A stretch of 64,000 nt of DNA from Marasmius tenuissimus (taxonomy: Eukaryota; Basidiomycota; Agaricomycetes; Agaricales; Marasmiaceae). The notes below the pieces were generated by a model, which saw only the letters and a program-made list of their open reading frames with translations, was not told where the DNA came from and searched no databases. The first letter of the stretch is position 1; each line of letters begins with the position of its first letter. A program made the position numbers and the translations under genes. Location of the stretch: NCBI GenBank assembly GCA_029532415.1, contig JAQOTA010000069.1, positions 2,728,001-2,792,000 of the forward strand, written 5' to 3'. This document shows positions 1 to 11,707 of this stretch, in pieces.

Positions 1-1423
1 TGAAAGATGAAAGATGATGAATTGATTCCGTGATACTACATCTAAGCTTAGGTTAACTATAAGCCAGCTCCGCCTGTTCTTTGTAAACATATGAGAACTG
101 ACAATAGAGTCGAATTTGGATATATTACTAGGAGCCTACAATACGAGATAAGAATTTGGTAGTTCGATTTTTATCTGTCGCTTTCGAAATCCTGACAGAT
201 TTGACACATATCCTACCAGCGAGCTGTATACACATACCACGCATGATCTGTGTAATTGCGGAGTGAGAACATTGGTTGTTCATATTCAATCTACGCCCTA
301 GCCGGGAGGAACCCTGAGTAGAACTGCGTAGTGCACAAAATCCAAATACCGACGTCGTCTTGGAAGCGTTTCCAACGGCAATAGTGGTCTAGCTGCTTAT
401 TGTGAACCTACATTTACCTCTTGCAATCGCCCAAACGTGACCTACCAAAGCTACATTTTTGCTACCCCCGAGGTCAAGTGGAGGTCGAATGATCACATAC
501 TAGCGCGTAAAGGACGTCGAATCCAATCTTTTCTCTAGGTAACAACTTGCTCATATCCAGAAATGCGACTATTTCGGTGTGACTCGACATGAAAATTAGG
601 ACAGTAGTTGCGCAAAGGATTTCTCATTACCTGAAAAGGTGTGGAGCCTCGATTTCCTCTCTTCGAACAATACTAAGCACCCTCGCCTACGATAGATCTA
701 GATTCGAAATCCGGGGATGCGACCTTAAACGGCAGGCCCGAATCACGAGCGTATTCCTTGTTTTTGTTCCTATGACTCTGAAACCAAGATTCAGGCCTTT
801 GAATCGAATGCTTCTCGGGACCACAAGATCGTTCAAGGAGCTCATGCGCTGATTTTCAAAGTCTTGTCCCAGCCACAATCCAAGTTTGATACAAGAGTAG
901 GAGAGCTAGAAAAAAAGAAGTTCCCGATGACCGTGGTATTAACTCTACACAGGGCCTATAGCTGCATGCTACGGTGCGGACGTTGATCATCTTCCTTTCG
1001 CTCCACCAACCTTCTGATATCAAGAATCAGGGTTCTCCTATATGTTCGAGGAAGACGCTTCTCGCTGTGGCCATGCTCAATCTGCTGAGGCTCGCGAGCT
1101 CGGGGGAGCCTATTTGAGCTCAAACAGCTCATGACTCTCGCTGACCATAACCCGCAAGCGGTACAGGCAGGCTTGCTACTTGCTACTTGACTCGCTCAGC
1201 AACAGTAAAAAGACAGGCGGAATGTGGCTCTGATACCGTGATCATCTTGTGGAGCATCATGTTGGTAGCCAAACAAGGACCATACGGCGTCCTGACGGTA
1301 CGATGATCGGGAGTGCTCATTCGGGTTCAGAATTGTTCTCCCTATAAATCTTGTCGCGATTCATGGTCCCCCGGGTGGTTCAAACACTGAAGATACCCAC
1401 GAACCGCTCGCCTCGAACGTATC
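1..1423. other. Left flank, no confident gene
   Basis: No convincing coding exon chain is visible on either strand. A short plus-strand stretch near 375-470 reads 'SCNRPNVTYQSYIF', which resembles the middle of the small cysteine-rich proteins found further right ('SCTPSVTFAGYKHTF' at 19.8 kb). The conserved first and last exons are not recognisable around it. It may be a decayed relic. The open frame at 589-852 has no recognisable domain and is not called. Confidence 0.4.
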
Positions 1424-3072
1424 ATGAACCCCAACGGAAAGCGCTCTCTGTGAGTAGTTAGAAGCTATTGACCTTCACCGGTTATCTGACGGGACCTTCC
1501 TTCACCAGGTTGATACTCTCGTGCTCCGTATGGCTACGCCAAGTAGCGTCATTCGAAGTGGAGACGCCCCTTCCGGACACGGTCACTCTTTCCCAACCGT
1601 TTATCTTTACTTGGTGTCGAGATACTTCAGATCAGCCCTCGGCATACCTCCAGTTTGGAGCGTTCTACCCGGGTAGTTCTGTGACTGGACAAATATTCAA
1701 TGCCGGAGAGAGCACGAGAGGTGCATATACCATGACCCCTACTGTAGCTGGGTGAGCGCTCCTCTGCTAGCCCTCGAATCAATTGAATTCTTCTACTCAA
1801 TGCCCTCATAGCGAGTTTGATCTACGCGGGCGAACTGGGTACTCATCAGATTCAGCTGAGTAAGTGAACTACATTTGCTTTGTATGGATTGAGGACTCAT
1901 GACTCCCCAGATTACAGGAGAATGTCTTCTTCCTCCCCCACAAAATTTTTGTGCAGGCAGCAAATGGACCTGTGGCTTACCCAACCCATCCAATGCCGAC
2001 ACAGACAACGCCTTTGACTCCGACAAAAACAGAAACGACGGGCGCGGCAGAAGCACGGACTCAAACTCAGACTCAAACGACGGGAGCAAGTGCACCTACG
2101 AACACAGATGGTGCCAAGAATGGCAATATAGATACCTCCACCTCGCCGCCAGCAGGTCTCCAGCCTACCTCTTCGTCTCCTTCCACAGCTAGGTACGTAT
2201 GCTCTCTCGCGAGAAATCAAAGCGTACAAACCTGGGCGACCCACAGCACACCTATCAGATCGGGCGACCCTACTCTATCCATTTCTCACACGGCAGCGGC
2301 TCAAGAGTTCGGAATGAGTGGACAAGGCGCCGGTACCGGCGCCGGATCGCAGGAATCGTCTCCTTCAGACCCTGCAAATCCCACATCTGGGGTCGATCCT
2401 CCATGGGTTCCTTCTGGCACTGGGTAGGTTATGCTTCGTATATCGTACTTGGACTTGTTTGCTTAAGCGTGATCGGAAGATTTGGGACTGGGACGGACGG
2501 AGCGCCAGTACCACCAACCTCAACTGATGGTCCAGGATCAGACCCTACAAACTCTAATCACACCGGAGCTATTGTCGGCGGTGTGATTGCGGCTATAGTG
2601 GCTATTTCAATTCTCGTCGCTCTATTTCTGTGTCTCCGGAGGGGAAAACAAAGTACGTCCGCGTGGTATTCTAAATATGCGTGACTTTATCAAACTTGAC
2701 GTGTTCGACCAATCGACAGGAAAACGCCGAAGTCGAATCGACAGCATCGTTCGACCTTTATCGCCCTCGGACTACCCAAACATCACACAGAAATCACGAT
2801 TGATGAGTTCCAGCCGGTCTGCCGCACCTCTGTCTCAAGAAGAGACAGACCATAAGGCACGAATGGATGAGCTCGTTCAGTGTTTGGACGAGTCACCGTC
2901 AGTCGACCAGCCCGATCACAGCGGCCAGGAGGAAATCCCCCCTCATTTCAGGGCACGTTTTCAAGAGATGGCACAGAGGGTTGCAAGATTGGAAGCTGAG
3001 ATTGAGTCGACGGCACCGCCGACATATGCGTCTGATGCGGGTACGCCGAGCGGGAGTCTGAGGGAGGCTTGA
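1424..3072 (+). CDS. Kre9-like single-pass membrane protein with PPxY tail (copy 1)
   Basis: Exon 1 (1424-1449) gives ATG plus eight residues. A 59-nt intron (1450-1508) joins it in frame to the signal peptide, followed by the Kre9/Knh1-like domain (FEVETPLPDTVTLSQPFIFTW, split here as FEVETPLPDT and VTLSQPFIFTW) ending at the donor at 1752. A short exon (EFDLRGRTG, near 1811) follows, then a Ser/Thr/Pro stalk (about 1913-2426) and an exon with the helix GAIVGGVIAAIVAISILVAL ending in RRGK. The donor at 2652 is GTACGT. The last exon (about 2720-3072) is the cytoplasmic tail with RFQEMAQRVARLEAEIE (short coiled coil) and PPTY. Kre9/Knh1-like domains are known from fungal cell-wall beta-glucan and GPI proteins. 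A role as a wall-facing receptor or sensor is inference. An extra intron near 2191-2249 in the stalk is possible. Confidence 0.8.
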
Positions 3073-3981
3073 AAGACCTTGGTTTTCCAGGAGTTCTGGT
3101 GTAAAATTGACCTACTACTTGATAACTTATGCGTAGGCTTGTTGTAAGCCCAACAAAATATTCTGCTAATGCTACACTAAGAGAGAGTCCCACTGCGACC
3201 ATTGACGAGAGCCTGGAGGCGATCGTACCCTCTGGCTCAAGAGAAGCTTCCGTCACCTCGCGAGGATTACCTCCATGAGCACTAAAAATCTGAATGAACC
3301 ATCTATATATCTTCTGAGCCAAGGAGTCACGGACGAGAAGATCTGGTACTTAGCAAGTGATACATCTTTGGGATCACTGGCAAAGGCATCCAATGACTTC
3401 GAGATCAGACTTGGAAGGCCGTCTTTATCTTTCAACTCTTTGGTATACATCTCAACATCCCCAGCTTTCAAAGCTCATGCTCTGCAGTGAGCTATCGCCG
3501 GCATAGGTTCGCTGGAGACCAACTCGATGTACGCTGAGACCGAGAGCGACTAAGTACATGTCAACCAGGCTCGAGACAGGTGAGACCAACGTATGACCTG
3601 AATGTACCACCAAAAAGTCGTAGGGGGAAGCTACGGTCTTCCGATTATTCTGACTTCCCAGCTTTAGACTCTAGGCGAGCTCACGTCCGAATACTGGTTA
3701 TGAGAACCATCGCCTACCAAGTATATATTCCTAGAACCCCCCTAGGTGTCAGTACAAACCGTGGATCTTCCAAGCGAGCAAAACACAAACCGTTGTATGT
3801 ATCAAGGTGGGTCCATTTGTTCACGTTCGGTCTAATTCTTCCCCAGTCGTGCAAGCTTGCTCGCCATGGCCAAGACACGATTCCCAAAGATTTAGTAACG
3901 CCGAATATCTCAGTACTGTTACATACACCCAAAACACCAGCAATCCACCACGAGAAAAACAACGCATAACGATGAATGTCG

Positions 3982-5726
3982 CTACCACAGATTCTGCCAC
4001 CGCCCCAAGCACATATACTCGAAGGTATCTGTCCATAGGGTCAGTACGCACGTCCGTTTCCCTTTGACCCAAATGCGGCACTCACATATACTAAACGCAG
4101 GCCCACATTCGCAATTCCTCCCCATCCTCACCTCTCCCGTAGGGCAATACTCAAACGGTGGGTGTTTATACCCAAAGTCGTCAAAGAAATGGAGCTTGTT
4201 TCGATTAGCGAAGAGAGCTAGGGCAATGGAGTGGATCGGGGCGTCTCCCCAGCGCTATCGAGTTAGATCGGTGTCAGTATTCGGAAGGGAGCGGTGGGTT
4301 GGTGCGAGAGATAGACAGACCTCGTAATAAAACCCGCCCTTGCGATCTAAGAACTCGAAAAACTCGAGGTAGGGCTTACTCCTATAAAAGTCGAGATCGG
4401 CAATTTCGAAGTTGCTCCAAACTATGCAACTTGTTCATTTATACTACAAGGAGGAGATGGAAAATGGGGGGAGTACTCACAATGACAGAAGTTGAACGAA
4501 TCGCCCTTATTGTCGCTCACGAGACTCATGGCGTTGTTCGGGGCGAGGTAGGACGGGTTACTTGTCGTAAATTCTGTTATCGTGAGGTTGGTGAGATTGA
4601 ACGGATCAACGACAAAGCGTACGCGCCTTTAACAGCATCCCAGAGCGTCGGTACGGTCGGTTGCCATTCGTGAAAGGTTATTGTGAAGCCTACAAACGGA
4701 GCCGAGGTACTAGTATGAAACGGTCGAATGTTTGGATATACCGGACAGAAGACGGACCGTATATCTTGTCGTGGGCTCTCATATACTCGAATGGATCGTA
4801 GGTGATATCGCACGTATACGAGATACCCGGCCTATGAAGTGATAACAGCGAGAGTTAGATGAAGAACCGGTCGACTACCAACGACGTACTCAACACGCCA
4901 ATAGTACTTGTATGGCTGCATTAGTGGATGTCGGAAGAAGAACTGTTCGGGGTACAAAAGTGAGCTTTCCTGAAGCTTGAGTCTGGAAGTGACACGCACA
5001 CCAGAGTTGAAACGACACATGTTTCTGTACGGCACACTGTCTAGAACCCAGAAATGTAACGTCTGAGCAGATCTGAGAAGCACAAAGAATGGTAAAGAAC
5101 ACACCAGCATATATAATCCCCTGATCCTGCAGCTTTATTCTCCCCTCCATGGCTTTCTCCTCGTTTATCCATTCTGGTGGGTACCAATCATCGTATGGTA
5201 TTACGCCGAACTCGATAGGGGCCGATGTTGCTTCCCTGACGCGCCTAAAACACGAGTTACATCAACTAAAACCGACCAACGTCCATTGCGCATGCGTACG
5301 TTTTGAATTCCTCGTCAAACTCGACCTCATTCAAAAGTACCCAAGGATACCCAAACCGCTTATTAAACCTCCCCTCCAGCTGTTCCATACTCGACAATAC
5401 GCCATCTATATCCGAGTTTCGGGCTAGTATGAGAAGGGTAGCGTTCTCTTTGCCCTCTCCTGTAGGCACGAGTCGAGTGTGGTTTGTGGCAGAGCCGTTT
5501 TGAGCGGCGGGTGGTCGTGGGGGTCGGACATAGGGACGTATTGGCCGTGGGTCTCGTTCAGGGGATGGTTCTGGTTTGCCGTTGCCGATGAGATTTGGGG
5601 CTTCATCTCTGTGGTTTTGGTCCTGAGCAGGGAGGAAGGAGAGGTAGTCCTTCCATAGAGAATTTGTCGTGTAGAATACAACCGTAAGAACGGTCTTAGG
5701 ATCGTTTGGTTTGGCATGAGCGGCTC
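3982..5726 (-). CDS. GT15 (KRE2/KTR/MNT1 family) alpha-1,2-mannosyltransferase
   Basis: This gene transfers mannose from GDP-mannose to O- or N-linked glycans in the Golgi; the role is known for the family. Nine or more exons read in order on the minus strand: [202 protein letters not shown], and a last exon ending in CLGRWQNLW with stop TAG. All junctions keep frame. The Glu in WSNFEIA matches the proposed nucleophile of Kre2p. The N-terminal membrane anchor expected of these type II proteins was not found, so the first exon is missing from this model and the 5' boundary is uncertain. Such an enzyme could glycosylate the Ser/Thr-rich neighbours (inference). Confidence 0.88.
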
Positions 5727-6281
5727 AATGGACATGAATAGACTGCCTACGACGCACCAAAATTATCACAAACAATATAGCGACATGTCTTTGTCGACCT
5801 CTGAGCATTCCAAGGACCCAACCCAATTTGATGGTGACGGTAAGAGAGCAAGTTGTGAGCGCTTCTTGTTGTCAACGATGCGACGTCAATTCTATTTCTG
5901 TCACATGTTCAGGTCCCAGGAACCAATCAGCTACCGCCGATGTGAATGTGACAATGACATACCGGGAGTTCGTTCTCTTGCTCTTGTATCATGGTACTTA
6001 CCTGATTACGATTGAGGGCATAGACTGGTATGGGCAGAATTTGTTGCTGGACCTTTTTAATACTCAGTGGGCTTGGCAAGCGATTTGGCACCTTCCGGCG
6101 GCGGTTGGCCGGATCCGGATCTGAGCGTCCGGCAATGCAGGGTCCAAACAGGGTCCTTCCTCAGGTCAACGCGCCTCCTAAAGTTCCCTCACTCGACTCT
6201 CGTTCTACTATCGGATAATCTCAGTCATTATGCAATTTAGAGACAGGATACAGAGCAATCAGTCTCCATCGAGTGACAACA

Positions 6282-6381
6282 GGGGATATAGCTCAGTTGG
6301 GAGAGCAGTAGACTGAAGTATTGAAGTTTGAGCGCCAGTAATACTGTTCTGAATGACCCGCGTTCAATCCGCGGTATCCCC
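6282..6381 (+). tRNA. tRNA-Phe(GAA)-like gene with intron
   Basis: The acceptor GGGGATA (6282-6288) pairs fully with TATCCCC (6375-6381). The D arm is GCTC..GAGC (6291-6306), and the anticodon GAA lies at 6315-6317 after C-T. About 29 nt of intron follows G37. The T stem CCGCG/CGCGG (6358-6374) is perfect, with loop TTCAATC. The anticodon stem GTAGA/TCTGA has one mismatch and one wobble, so the gene may be decaying. Box A and box B sequences are intact. Confidence 0.6.
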
Positions 6382-6742
6382 AAAAGGAGGCACTGACAAT
6401 GTTAGTTTTTACTTTGAGAGGGAATGTAAGCGAGACTACTTGGATGTGTTATAGGCCCGGATCCTTGTCCCAACCTCTCACAACATTGGGTGGCGTCACT
6501 ACGCATCGATTCCCAATCATTCTTTTTTCAATACAATCAAATGTACATGTGCATAGAGTGGCTCCAAAGCTATAGGTCATGGTGTGGCTAGGAGTATAAC
6601 TGATAATAAACATGGAGAAAAATAACGGGCAGGGCTTACTGTTTTGTGTGTAAGTATATACGACTATTAAGAAGACTCGTCAAAAGTTCAGCCAATTATT
6701 CTTCAGCACGTGCGAACAGAACTAGAAAACTAGCTCACCTGG
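6382..6742. other. Intergenic, nothing recognised
   Basis: This is a short AT-richer stretch between the tRNA gene and the stop codon of the convergent membrane-protein gene. No RNA gene, repeat or convincing reading frame is seen. Confidence 0.5.
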
Positions 6743-8023
6743 TCACTGAGTTTCTCTGCCGTTCGTGCCGGTACCCTCGGAAGCATATGTTGGCGGTGAC
6801 ATCTCGATTTCGGCTTCCAGCCTCGCAACTCTCTGCGCCATCTCTTGTAGCCGTGCTTTGAGCTGTGGCAACTCTTCGTCGGGGTCGACATCGCGGTTCG
6901 GCGAATTATCCAGCTTCTGATCTCCAGGCATTGACGTGAGCTCCTCAGCACCGAAATGCCTCAACCTCTGGGTTGTACTTAGATAATTCACGGGCGATAG
7001 AGGTCGTGCTGCAGCGTCTTGACGGTGTTGTTTCCCTGTAAAGTCAAAACATCCCACAATGTCAGAAGGAACTGCTACTCAGGATTTGACCGCGATGTTT
7101 CATACCAAGTTGTTTCCTTCTCCGGATATAGAAGAACATAGCCACGATGATGGTGATGGCTGATAGAGCCCCGACCACACCACCTGTGATTGCTCCAGTG
7201 CGATTGGAGCTCTTGGATTCTGCAGGTAAGCCGCCAGTCGAAACCGGAGGGGCCTCACTTCCAGATCTAGATCGTTGTTAGTATTATATATAGAATATTC
7301 CGGTGAAAAATTAATCTTACGTGAATACAGAAGACGGAGGGGAGGTCTGTTCTGATGAAGAAGTTCTGCCGCCTCTACTCTCACCTTCAGTGGGTGTTTG
7401 TACTGGCGGCTCTTGCGTTTGTGTTGCTGTTGAAAGAGAGGTTTCGCTCTGTGTCGGGGATGATTCGGACATCTGGAGTGTCCCTACCAAGAAAGTGTGT
7501 GGGAGGATCCTGAAGTATCTATCGCGTGAACTGAGAGCGAGCAATAAGTTGGGACCAAAGAGATAACGGCTTCGATAACTTACTCTTCGTCAAGATTCGG
7601 CGAATACCCACTCCACCCATCTATTGTGAGCGCGCTTTTGTGAACGTTAATATGAGGAACTGATCAAGGACAAGGCAACGAACACTCACCCAGGTTCCCT
7701 TGGGGTCATAGTATACGTACCACTCTTGCTCTCACCGACCCTGATCACGCTTCCCGTAGCAGTCGTTCCGGAGTATGTTGTTGCAAATTGAATGTATGCT
7801 GATACTGAGAGTAGGTCGGACTGGTCTCGACGCCACGTGAAGGTAAAAGGTTGGGAGAGAGTGATAATATCCGGGAGGGGTGTCTCTACTTCAAAAGATT
7901 CCGCTCGCAGGAGCCATAAGATGATGATTGAAAGCCATACTCTAGCGAAAGAAAGTTCCGTCAGGTTCTTCGTAGGCCGGGTACGTTAATTACGCACAGA
8001 GAGTTTTTTCCCTTGAAGACCAT
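6743..8023 (-). CDS. Kre9-like single-pass membrane protein with PPxY tail (copy 2)
   Basis: Exon 1 begins at 8023 and, as in copy 1, has 26 nt (MVFKGKNSL when joined). An intron with GTGCGT..CGCTAG leads to the signal peptide (VWLSIIILWLLRAES) and the Kre9-like domain FEVETPLPDIITLSQPFTF with donor GTGAG after TPREPG. The transmembrane exon near 7110-7200 reads TGAITGGVVGALSAITIIVA then MFFYIRRRK. The tail exon (about 7035-6743) carries LKARLQEMAQRVARLEAE and ends with PPTY. Intron positions match copy 1, so the two genes are paralogues in opposite orientation. Function is inferred as for copy 1. Confidence 0.8.
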
Positions 8024-8905
8024 ACTGCCTCTGAAATAGAAGAGAATGAGGAGGTTAAGGGGGCCGACACTCAAGAAGATATGGGAATATCGGATATAAA
8101 TGTCAAAGTCAATGTTCGACCATCGTAGCCAAGATGGTTTCCTTCTAGCTACCGGGGTGCTACCGTTTCTATCTTCCTACGAGCCTTCAGCTGACTAAAT
8201 GATCGTAACACCCCTTTCGAGAAGATGATCAGAATGTTGAGCAGAGGTTTGCAAGGCCGCGTATTCCGCGAGTAATAAGTTAGTATGAGTGTTGGGCGAT
8301 CGATGTAAGCGATTCTCGTACGCTCCGGTAAGTTTTTTGACAATAACTTGAGACAGAAGACAAACTCGTGAGTAGAGGCTCTTATAGTAGTGGCATGGAA
8401 GTAATTTGATCTTTGATTTCGATGGGATGATGAAAACGAGACTCAGGTACCGTAGGCAGTGACTTTGTATCGACGGTGTGTCCATCACCTTTCGTAGAGA
8501 CGGTTTTCTTGACGAACATGATCGTAGAGAATCCGTGTTGCTATATCCACTTCTACCTCTCGGACTTTTGATAGTTCCTTAGTAGTGCTAGATGACGTTC
8601 ATCGGAACGCGGACCAGTGGAGTGAGGTCTCAGCAAGGGAAAGTGAGAGCAAGTACAAAAGTAATGATTGTGTGCAACTGGGGGCTTCGCAACGTGGCTT
8701 GTTACGAGTCTTGGCCTGCCCTCAAGTTAGTCGAATTGAGTTTCGAGTGACATCGCCAACACAGGTCTTCCATCCGTTGATATCTCTACTTAAGTCGACC
8801 ATTGCGTCTCTCGTCGATGATGTATGCTAGGAGCAGATGGTCGGCGGTACCATCATCGTTCTCAACCTTGCCATTCTCTGTACCGTGTCGTCTTCTAATC
8901 GCCCG
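8024..8905. other. Intergenic, no gene recognised
   Basis: Open frames at 8149-8488 (minus) and 8585-8830 (plus) have no family motif, signal peptide or intron pattern of the neighbours. No RNA gene is seen. The right edge is where similarity to 59.7 kb begins. Confidence 0.45.
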
Positions 8906-9389
8906 ATCGAAACTGCCAAAGCGGCGTTCACGCTACCCACGAAACATTCTATCATGTGGAGATCCAATGGGAATTGGATCCTCGAATCTCTTGTATTCCT
9001 ACAGGACACTCCAACTAAAATGGATCGAGAGAGGACCAGCCTCTCCGAACCTGTAAGACTCATCGTAAACCGTCAGGACACCACACCTACCGCTGACAAC
9101 CCTGCAGTTAGTTTGAGTTCTGTTGATGCAACATAGCATTTGGGACCCAAGCAGTCTAATTGATGATGAGTGAATTCGTTGTCGTGGCTTTCCAAACAAG
9201 GAACCGAGTTTGACGAGAGGAAAAACGGTCAAGACGGGCGGTAAATGGGATATAGCACCCTCCGAGCGGCTGTTGCCCGAGCGTCGGATCTAGGCCAGTT
9301 ACTTGGAGTTATTCTCCCTTTGAAGTGGACCTTCAATGCTCCTGATCAGCATTAAAAGACCTCAATAATCAATCACCTGAGTACTGCAG

Positions 9390-9485
9390 GGGGACCTAGC
9401 TCAGTTGGGAGAGCAGCAGACTGAGGTACCCATAAATCTCATCAATGCTATTCTAAAGGTACCGCGTTTAATCCGCGGTATCCTC
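9390..9485 (+). tRNA. tRNA-Phe-like sequence, probably a pseudogene
   Basis: The D arm (GCTCAGTTGGGAGAGC), the intron position after base 37 and a perfect T stem CCGCG/CGCGG are seen. The acceptor GGGGACC against TATCCTC has two mismatches and one wobble. The anticodon position reads GAG where its relative at 6282 reads GAA. A real tRNA-Leu would need a long variable arm, which is absent. A degraded tRNA-Phe copy is therefore most likely. Confidence 0.5.
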
Positions 9486-9503
9486 AACGTTGACCACAGG
9501 TCA

Positions 9504-9985
9504 CCTCAGGCATACACTTCTGACCCCTCTTAGGCCTATCTCTCTGGTGAGAAAGACAGGCCTATGAGGGGTTCCTACAGCGACTTATACCCCGGCCGGG
9601 TATACCCAGCTAGTGTAGTCTGGGTATCCCCCGCCTCCCCCAAGCCTCACCATCGGGTATTCACGCGCTCATGGCGGGGTATGCCCAGGAGGTGGGTATT
9701 CCCCCCAATTTTTGTGACGTGACGGGGTGGCAGAAGTCCACCATTCTGCTATTTTCCTGTACATAATACAGCCGGCCTGCCACTTGGTCGTACCAGTGGC
9801 TACTTCCACAGTCTATGCCGGTGTACACTGCGGCAGTATGTAGATATACTTATAATATCCCTTCTTGTACACTCATGTGGGTCATTTGGGCCCTGAGAAG
9901 AGTGTGCGTGAGCATCAGATTGAATGAGGTCGCACAAAATGATCGCTCAGTGCTCGTGTTTGACTGAAAAATAGTTTCATAGACC
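9504..9985. other. GC-rich replacement segment inside the duplication
   Basis: This stretch is absent from the second duplicate. It contains hairpin-forming pieces (for example 'cctcttaggcctat' with 'aggcctatgagg' near 9527-9570) and several 'gggtat' or 'ataccc' motifs around 9590-9705. It removed or displaced the coiled-coil/PPxY tail that the other copy still has. It looks like a small mobile-element remnant, but no end repeats or target duplication could be fixed. Confidence 0.4.
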
Positions 9986-10916
9986 CGGCATCTCGGAATG
10001 TCGTTGTCAGTGGCTGGGATGATGGCAAACGTAGTGATTCGTTCAATTCCTGGCTTCTAGGCGGTGATACAGATTGCCTAACGGTGAAAAACCTCGACTT
10101 TTGGCTTGCATTTGGATAATCCGAGGGTGATAGGAGTCGTGCTAGGATGTCTGGACGGGGATGGTGCCCTGTCAAGTCGGAGTTGGGACATCCGTAAATG
10201 TCAGAAAATCGGCTGATCAAAACACAACTGTAATGTACACACCTTGTTTTCTTCTGCGAATACACAAGAAAAGTGTAACAACAACGACGATAGTCATTGC
10301 TAGAGTCCCGATGACACCGCCTACAACTTTTGTCGCAGTGCGGGGCCTTCACGAATCTCTGCTTGGATTGCTGCTCGAAATTGGAGCTTCGCTACCGGGT
10401 CTGGATCGCAATTAGTGACTACCGCACTCTCATACCTCGAGATAGAATGATCTTACATGGGTAACGATGATGGCGGTCGTTGCGTTTGCGTTGTCGGTGA
10501 TGATCCTTCGTATCCTTGAGGAGCCTGGACTACTTGTGAAAAGATCTCGTGTATGATTGACAATGCATCGTCTCATTTTGAAAAGCCTCTGTCTAGATCA
10601 AACTTGCTATTACGAGTACCATTATTCAAAAAAATAGTAGAGGTGAAGGCAAGGAATACCTACCCGAAAACCGTCGGGCTCGTGGTATCAGTACCTCTCG
10701 TACTCTCACCGAAATTGGAAAACTGTCCCGATACGCTAGAACTGGGGTATAATGCTCGAAATAGTAGGTGTGCTGAAGCCTGGTCGGAGTTGTCTCAATA
10801 CCAAGTAAGTGGCAGGCTGAGTTGCAAGTCCCGCCTATCAGCTATTTTGACCCAACCCCTCGTTCAATCTGCAATATTCCAATACAGAATCAAACAAATC
10901 CGAAGCCATCTTCCAT
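9915..10916 (-). pseudogene. Broken Kre9-like membrane protein gene (copy 3)
   Basis: The Kre9-like exon near 10680-10820 aligns with copies 1 and 2, but the conserved Arg after TW(Y/C/R) is a TGA stop: TGG TAT TGA GAC here against TGG CGT CGA GAC in copy 2. The helix exon near 10240-10350 is intact (KVVGGVIGTLAMTIVVVVTL then FLCIRRRK), as is the start of the tail (LSPSDYPNASQKSRF, as in copy 1). The tail then runs into unrelated sequence at about 9985 and lacks the coiled coil and PPxY. The same TGA is present in the duplicate at 62.1 kb, so the nonsense change predates the duplication. Confidence 0.8.
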
Positions 10917-11190
10917 GATTATTGCATCATTTGACAGTAGTGCATAAGAAACCATTGATATCAATCATTCATGCTTCTGTTTGGATGATTCGACACTCCG
11001 CCTTACTATATCTTGATAAAGGATGGAAGGTTGGTAGAGAGGATGGGCTCTTATACACCAATCAAATAATCTACTCACCAACCCTGAGAAAACGAAGTGT
11101 CGTAGCGAAACCCAACTCTTGTGGGTATCATTGAGCTTGAGGTTACTGAGGTGATGTCGTTTCTATTCGCAAAGTCTCGAACAAGCTGTA

Positions 11191-11442
11191 TCATTGTATC
11201 CTGGTTGTCTCATTCCACTCGGGAAGATAATCAAGAAATTTATCAGAGTCGACAGAGCCCCATTGATGATCTGATCGAGCTGCATGCTTCATAAATTTTC
11301 TCGATGAAGGATCAGAATGCTCATCCACATCAGGCACGGGCCTGATAGTGATTGTAAAGCCTTCAATACGGGTTCTTGGCAAGGAAATGAGAAAGAACTC
11401 AGACAGTGCGACTGTACGCAACACGGTACGTGAATTTAGCAT
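11191..11442 (-). pseudogene. Conserved coding fragment of unknown family
   Basis: An open frame reads IEGFTITIRPVPDVDEHSDP then SSRKFMKHAARSDHQWGSVD. It is preserved in the second duplicate (62395-62583), where the frame changes after SVDS because about 125 bp is deleted. I do not recognise the family. It is probably an exon left from a neighbouring gene, because no start codon or partner exon is evident. Confidence 0.4.
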
Positions 11443-11707
11443 GCCCTGTGTTTTTCACATAGATGCCACCATTGCTTAGCATTAGATAAACATATTTCCT
11501 AACAAGTATGAAGATAGAACAGCCATGCTGTTGTATTCTAATTTCATACCCCAAACATCCCATAATGATGGGAATGTTCATCAATGCGTGGCTGATTCAA
11601 ACAGAGATCTCATCTGGTCTGAGGGCGAGGGAATGAGTGCTGTCAGTGTATTAAACTCTGGACGGTCTTCCATGTGGCAATCTGAAGTCTGGAATTGTCC
11701 CTTGATA

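Larger units (their letters stand above)
8906..11548. repeat. Segmental duplication, copy 1
   Basis: This segment is closely similar to 59738-62735. It contains a tRNA-like sequence, a broken Kre9-like membrane gene and a short conserved coding fragment. Similarity is interrupted: 9504-9985 here has no counterpart in the other copy, which holds a different 440 bp there (60320-60764). The 535-bp hAT-like insertion of the other copy is absent, leaving an empty site near 10620. Confidence 0.85.

Noticed and set aside
589..878. Overlapping open frames on both strands near the left edge
   Set aside because: No signal peptide, domain or intron pattern. Short frames like these are expected by chance.
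9390..9485. tRNA-Leu with anticodon GAG
   Set aside because: tRNA-Leu needs a long variable arm. This has a five-base variable loop and otherwise matches the Phe-like gene at 6282, so it is treated as a degraded tRNA-Phe copy.
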